Below, one piece after another: positions 63,002 to 64,000 of a stretch of DNA of 64,000 nucleotides. The notes beneath the pieces were generated by a model that saw only the letters and a program-made list of their open reading frames with translations, did not search any database and was not told the origin of the DNA. Both the position numbers and the translations under genes were made by a program. The stretch is taken from assembly GCA_015059965.1 (NCBI GenBank), contig SUZM01000012.1, positions 1-64,000 of the forward strand. The letters are read 5' to 3'. Origin of the DNA: Rikenellaceae bacterium (GTDB lineage Bacteria; Bacteroidota; Bacteroidia; Bacteroidales; Rikenellaceae). The first letter of the stretch is position 1, and every line of letters begins with the position of its first letter.

Positions 63002-64000
63002 ATGGCAGAAAGAAGAGTCGTTGTAACGGGTATCGGAACGATCAACCCGCTCGGACACAACATTGAAGAGTACTTCTCCAATCTGGAAAAGGGCGTTAGC
63101 GGTGCCGCACCCATCACACACTTCGATACCGAAAAGTTTAAGACCAAGTTCGCTTGCGAAATTAAAAATTACGACCCGAGCCTCTATTTCGACCGCAAGG
63201 AGGTGCGTAAGTACGACCGCTTTACGCAGTATGCACTTATCGCCGCCGAGCAGGCCATGCAGGATGCCGGCTTCGATATGGAGCAGGTGGACAAGGAGCG
63301 TGCCGGTGTGATCTGGTGCTCGGGTATCGGAGGGCTTAAATCGCTCTTCGATGAGTGTGTGGGCTATGCCGAGGGTGGTAACACCCCTCGGTTTAGCCCC
63401 TTCTTTATCCCTCGCATGATCGCCGACATCGCTGCGGGCTACATCTCCATCAAGTATGGTTTCATGGGCCCCAACTACTGCACTGTGTCGGCTTGTGCCT
63501 CGTCGAACCACGGTTTGGTGGAGGCCTTCAACCAGATCCGTTACGGTAAGGCCGACATCATGATCACGGGAGGTTCGGAGGCTGCCGTCAATGAGCCTTC
63601 GGTAGGCGGTTTCGGCTCGATGCAGGCCATCTCGACCCGCAACGACGACCCCGAGCACGCTTCGCGCCCCTTTGATAAGGATCGCGACGGTTTCGTGATC
63701 GGTGAGGGTGCCGGTGCCTTCATCCTGGAGGAGTATGAGCACGCCAAGGCTCGTGGGGCAAAGATCTATTGCGAGTTTGCCGGTGGCGGCAATTCTGCCG
63801 ATGCCCACCACTTTACGGCCCCCCATCCCGAGGGTAAGGGTGCCATCATCGCCATGCGCGAAGCGTTGAAGGATGCCGGTCTGAAGACCGAGGACGTGGA
63901 CTACATCAATGTGCACGGCACCTCAACCCCGCTGGGCGATGTTGCCGAGTTGAAGGCTGTTCAGGGCCTCTTCGGCGACCATGCTTACAAGATGAACATC
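63002..64000 (+). CDS. fabF: beta-ketoacyl-ACP synthase II (partial, runs off window)
   Basis: This gene is not in the ORF track because it has no stop in the window; 333 codons are visible from the ATG at 63002. It is FabF, the fatty acid chain-extension enzyme. It opens MAERRVVVTGIGTINPLG and has CTVSACASSNHG with the active-site Cys, then FDKDRDGFVIGEGAG. The first catalytic His is in NVHGTSTPLGD. The second His motif lies beyond the window end. It follows acpP. Confidence 0.97.
   Translation, partial: MAERRVVVTGIGTINPLGHNIEEYFSNLEKGVSGAAPITHFDTEKFKTKFACEIKNYDPSLYFDRKEVRKYDRFTQYALIAAEQAMQDAGFDMEQVDKERAGVIWCSGIGGLKSLFDECVGYAEGGNTPRFSPFFIPRMIADIAAGYISIKYGFMGPNYCTVSACASSNHGLVEAFNQIRYGKADIMITGGSEAAVNEPSVGGFGSMQAISTRNDDPEHASRPFDKDRDGFVIGEGAGAFILEEYEHAKARGAKIYCEFAGGGNSADAHHFTAPHPEGKGAIIAMREALKDAGLKTEDVDYINVHGTSTPLGDVAELKAVQGLFGDHAYKMNI

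Overview
The window looks like chromosomal DNA from a fairly GC-rich member of the Bacteroidota, most like the Alistipes/Rikenellaceae group. The evidence is an LpxC-FabZ fusion, many TAnnTTTG-type -7 promoter boxes, A-rich regions before start codons instead of strong Shine-Dalgarno sites, a rsfS-ftsH-cdsA-psd block, and housekeeping proteins of clear Bacteroidota type. The genus is an inference.

Region 1 (1-13.1 kb) is a plus-strand surface polysaccharide locus. A GC-rich sugar nucleotidyltransferase gene is followed by a visibly AT-rich insert. The insert encodes a Wzx-like flippase, a PP-loop ATPase with a QueC-like zinc motif, a CapA-family protein, an N5-(carboxyethyl)ornithine synthase-like dehydrogenase, three consecutive ATP-grasp ligase-like proteins (two sugar-transfer-associated, one TupA-like), a Wzy-like polymerase, a GT4 and a GT2 glycosyltransferase, and an NTP_transf_5 protein. 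I read this as a pathway for a glycan decorated with an amino acid or opine. The locus ends in a decayed fragment of rmlA, a palindrome-rich noncoding stretch and a tRNA-Ser gene whose 3' end is duplicated 253 bp away, which suggests an old integration site.

Region 2 (13.9-29.9 kb) is mainly minus-strand. It holds a BlaI/M56 pair (the M56 protease carries an ExbD-like C-terminal region), a CoA-transferase, the conserved rimP-nusA-infB operon, a two-gene membrane operon with three 21-bp-spaced repeats upstream and a membrane-anchored AraC-type regulator beside it, and lpxC/fabZ-lpxA divergent from a TonB-like gene. Two small uncharacterised genes and a 7-bp minisatellite follow.

Region 3 (30-43.3 kb) contains a K+/H+ antiporter, a 120-bp tandem repeat, an acyl-CoA ligase, a ferredoxin-nitroreductase, a ruvB-gtrA-SPOR-lgt-histidine kinase series, an S24-type repressor lacking both catalytic residues, tRNA-Arg(CCG), panC-panD and a DUF456 protein.

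Region 4 (43.3-64 kb) is core metabolism and envelope: an M16 lipoprotein protease, uvrB, a ClC channel with trpS, oxyR, rsfS-ftsH-cdsA-psd, an AI-2E-type permease, a standalone riboflavin kinase, ahcY, waaA, pepE-yraN, and acpP with fabF, which runs off the window. Convergent gene pairs are separated by strong bidirectional hairpins.

Most of the window is ordinary. The parts most worth study are the polysaccharide-modification cassette, the M56-ExbD fusion, and the phased repeats next to the AraC regulator. All family assignments come from reading the protein sequences; no database search was run.
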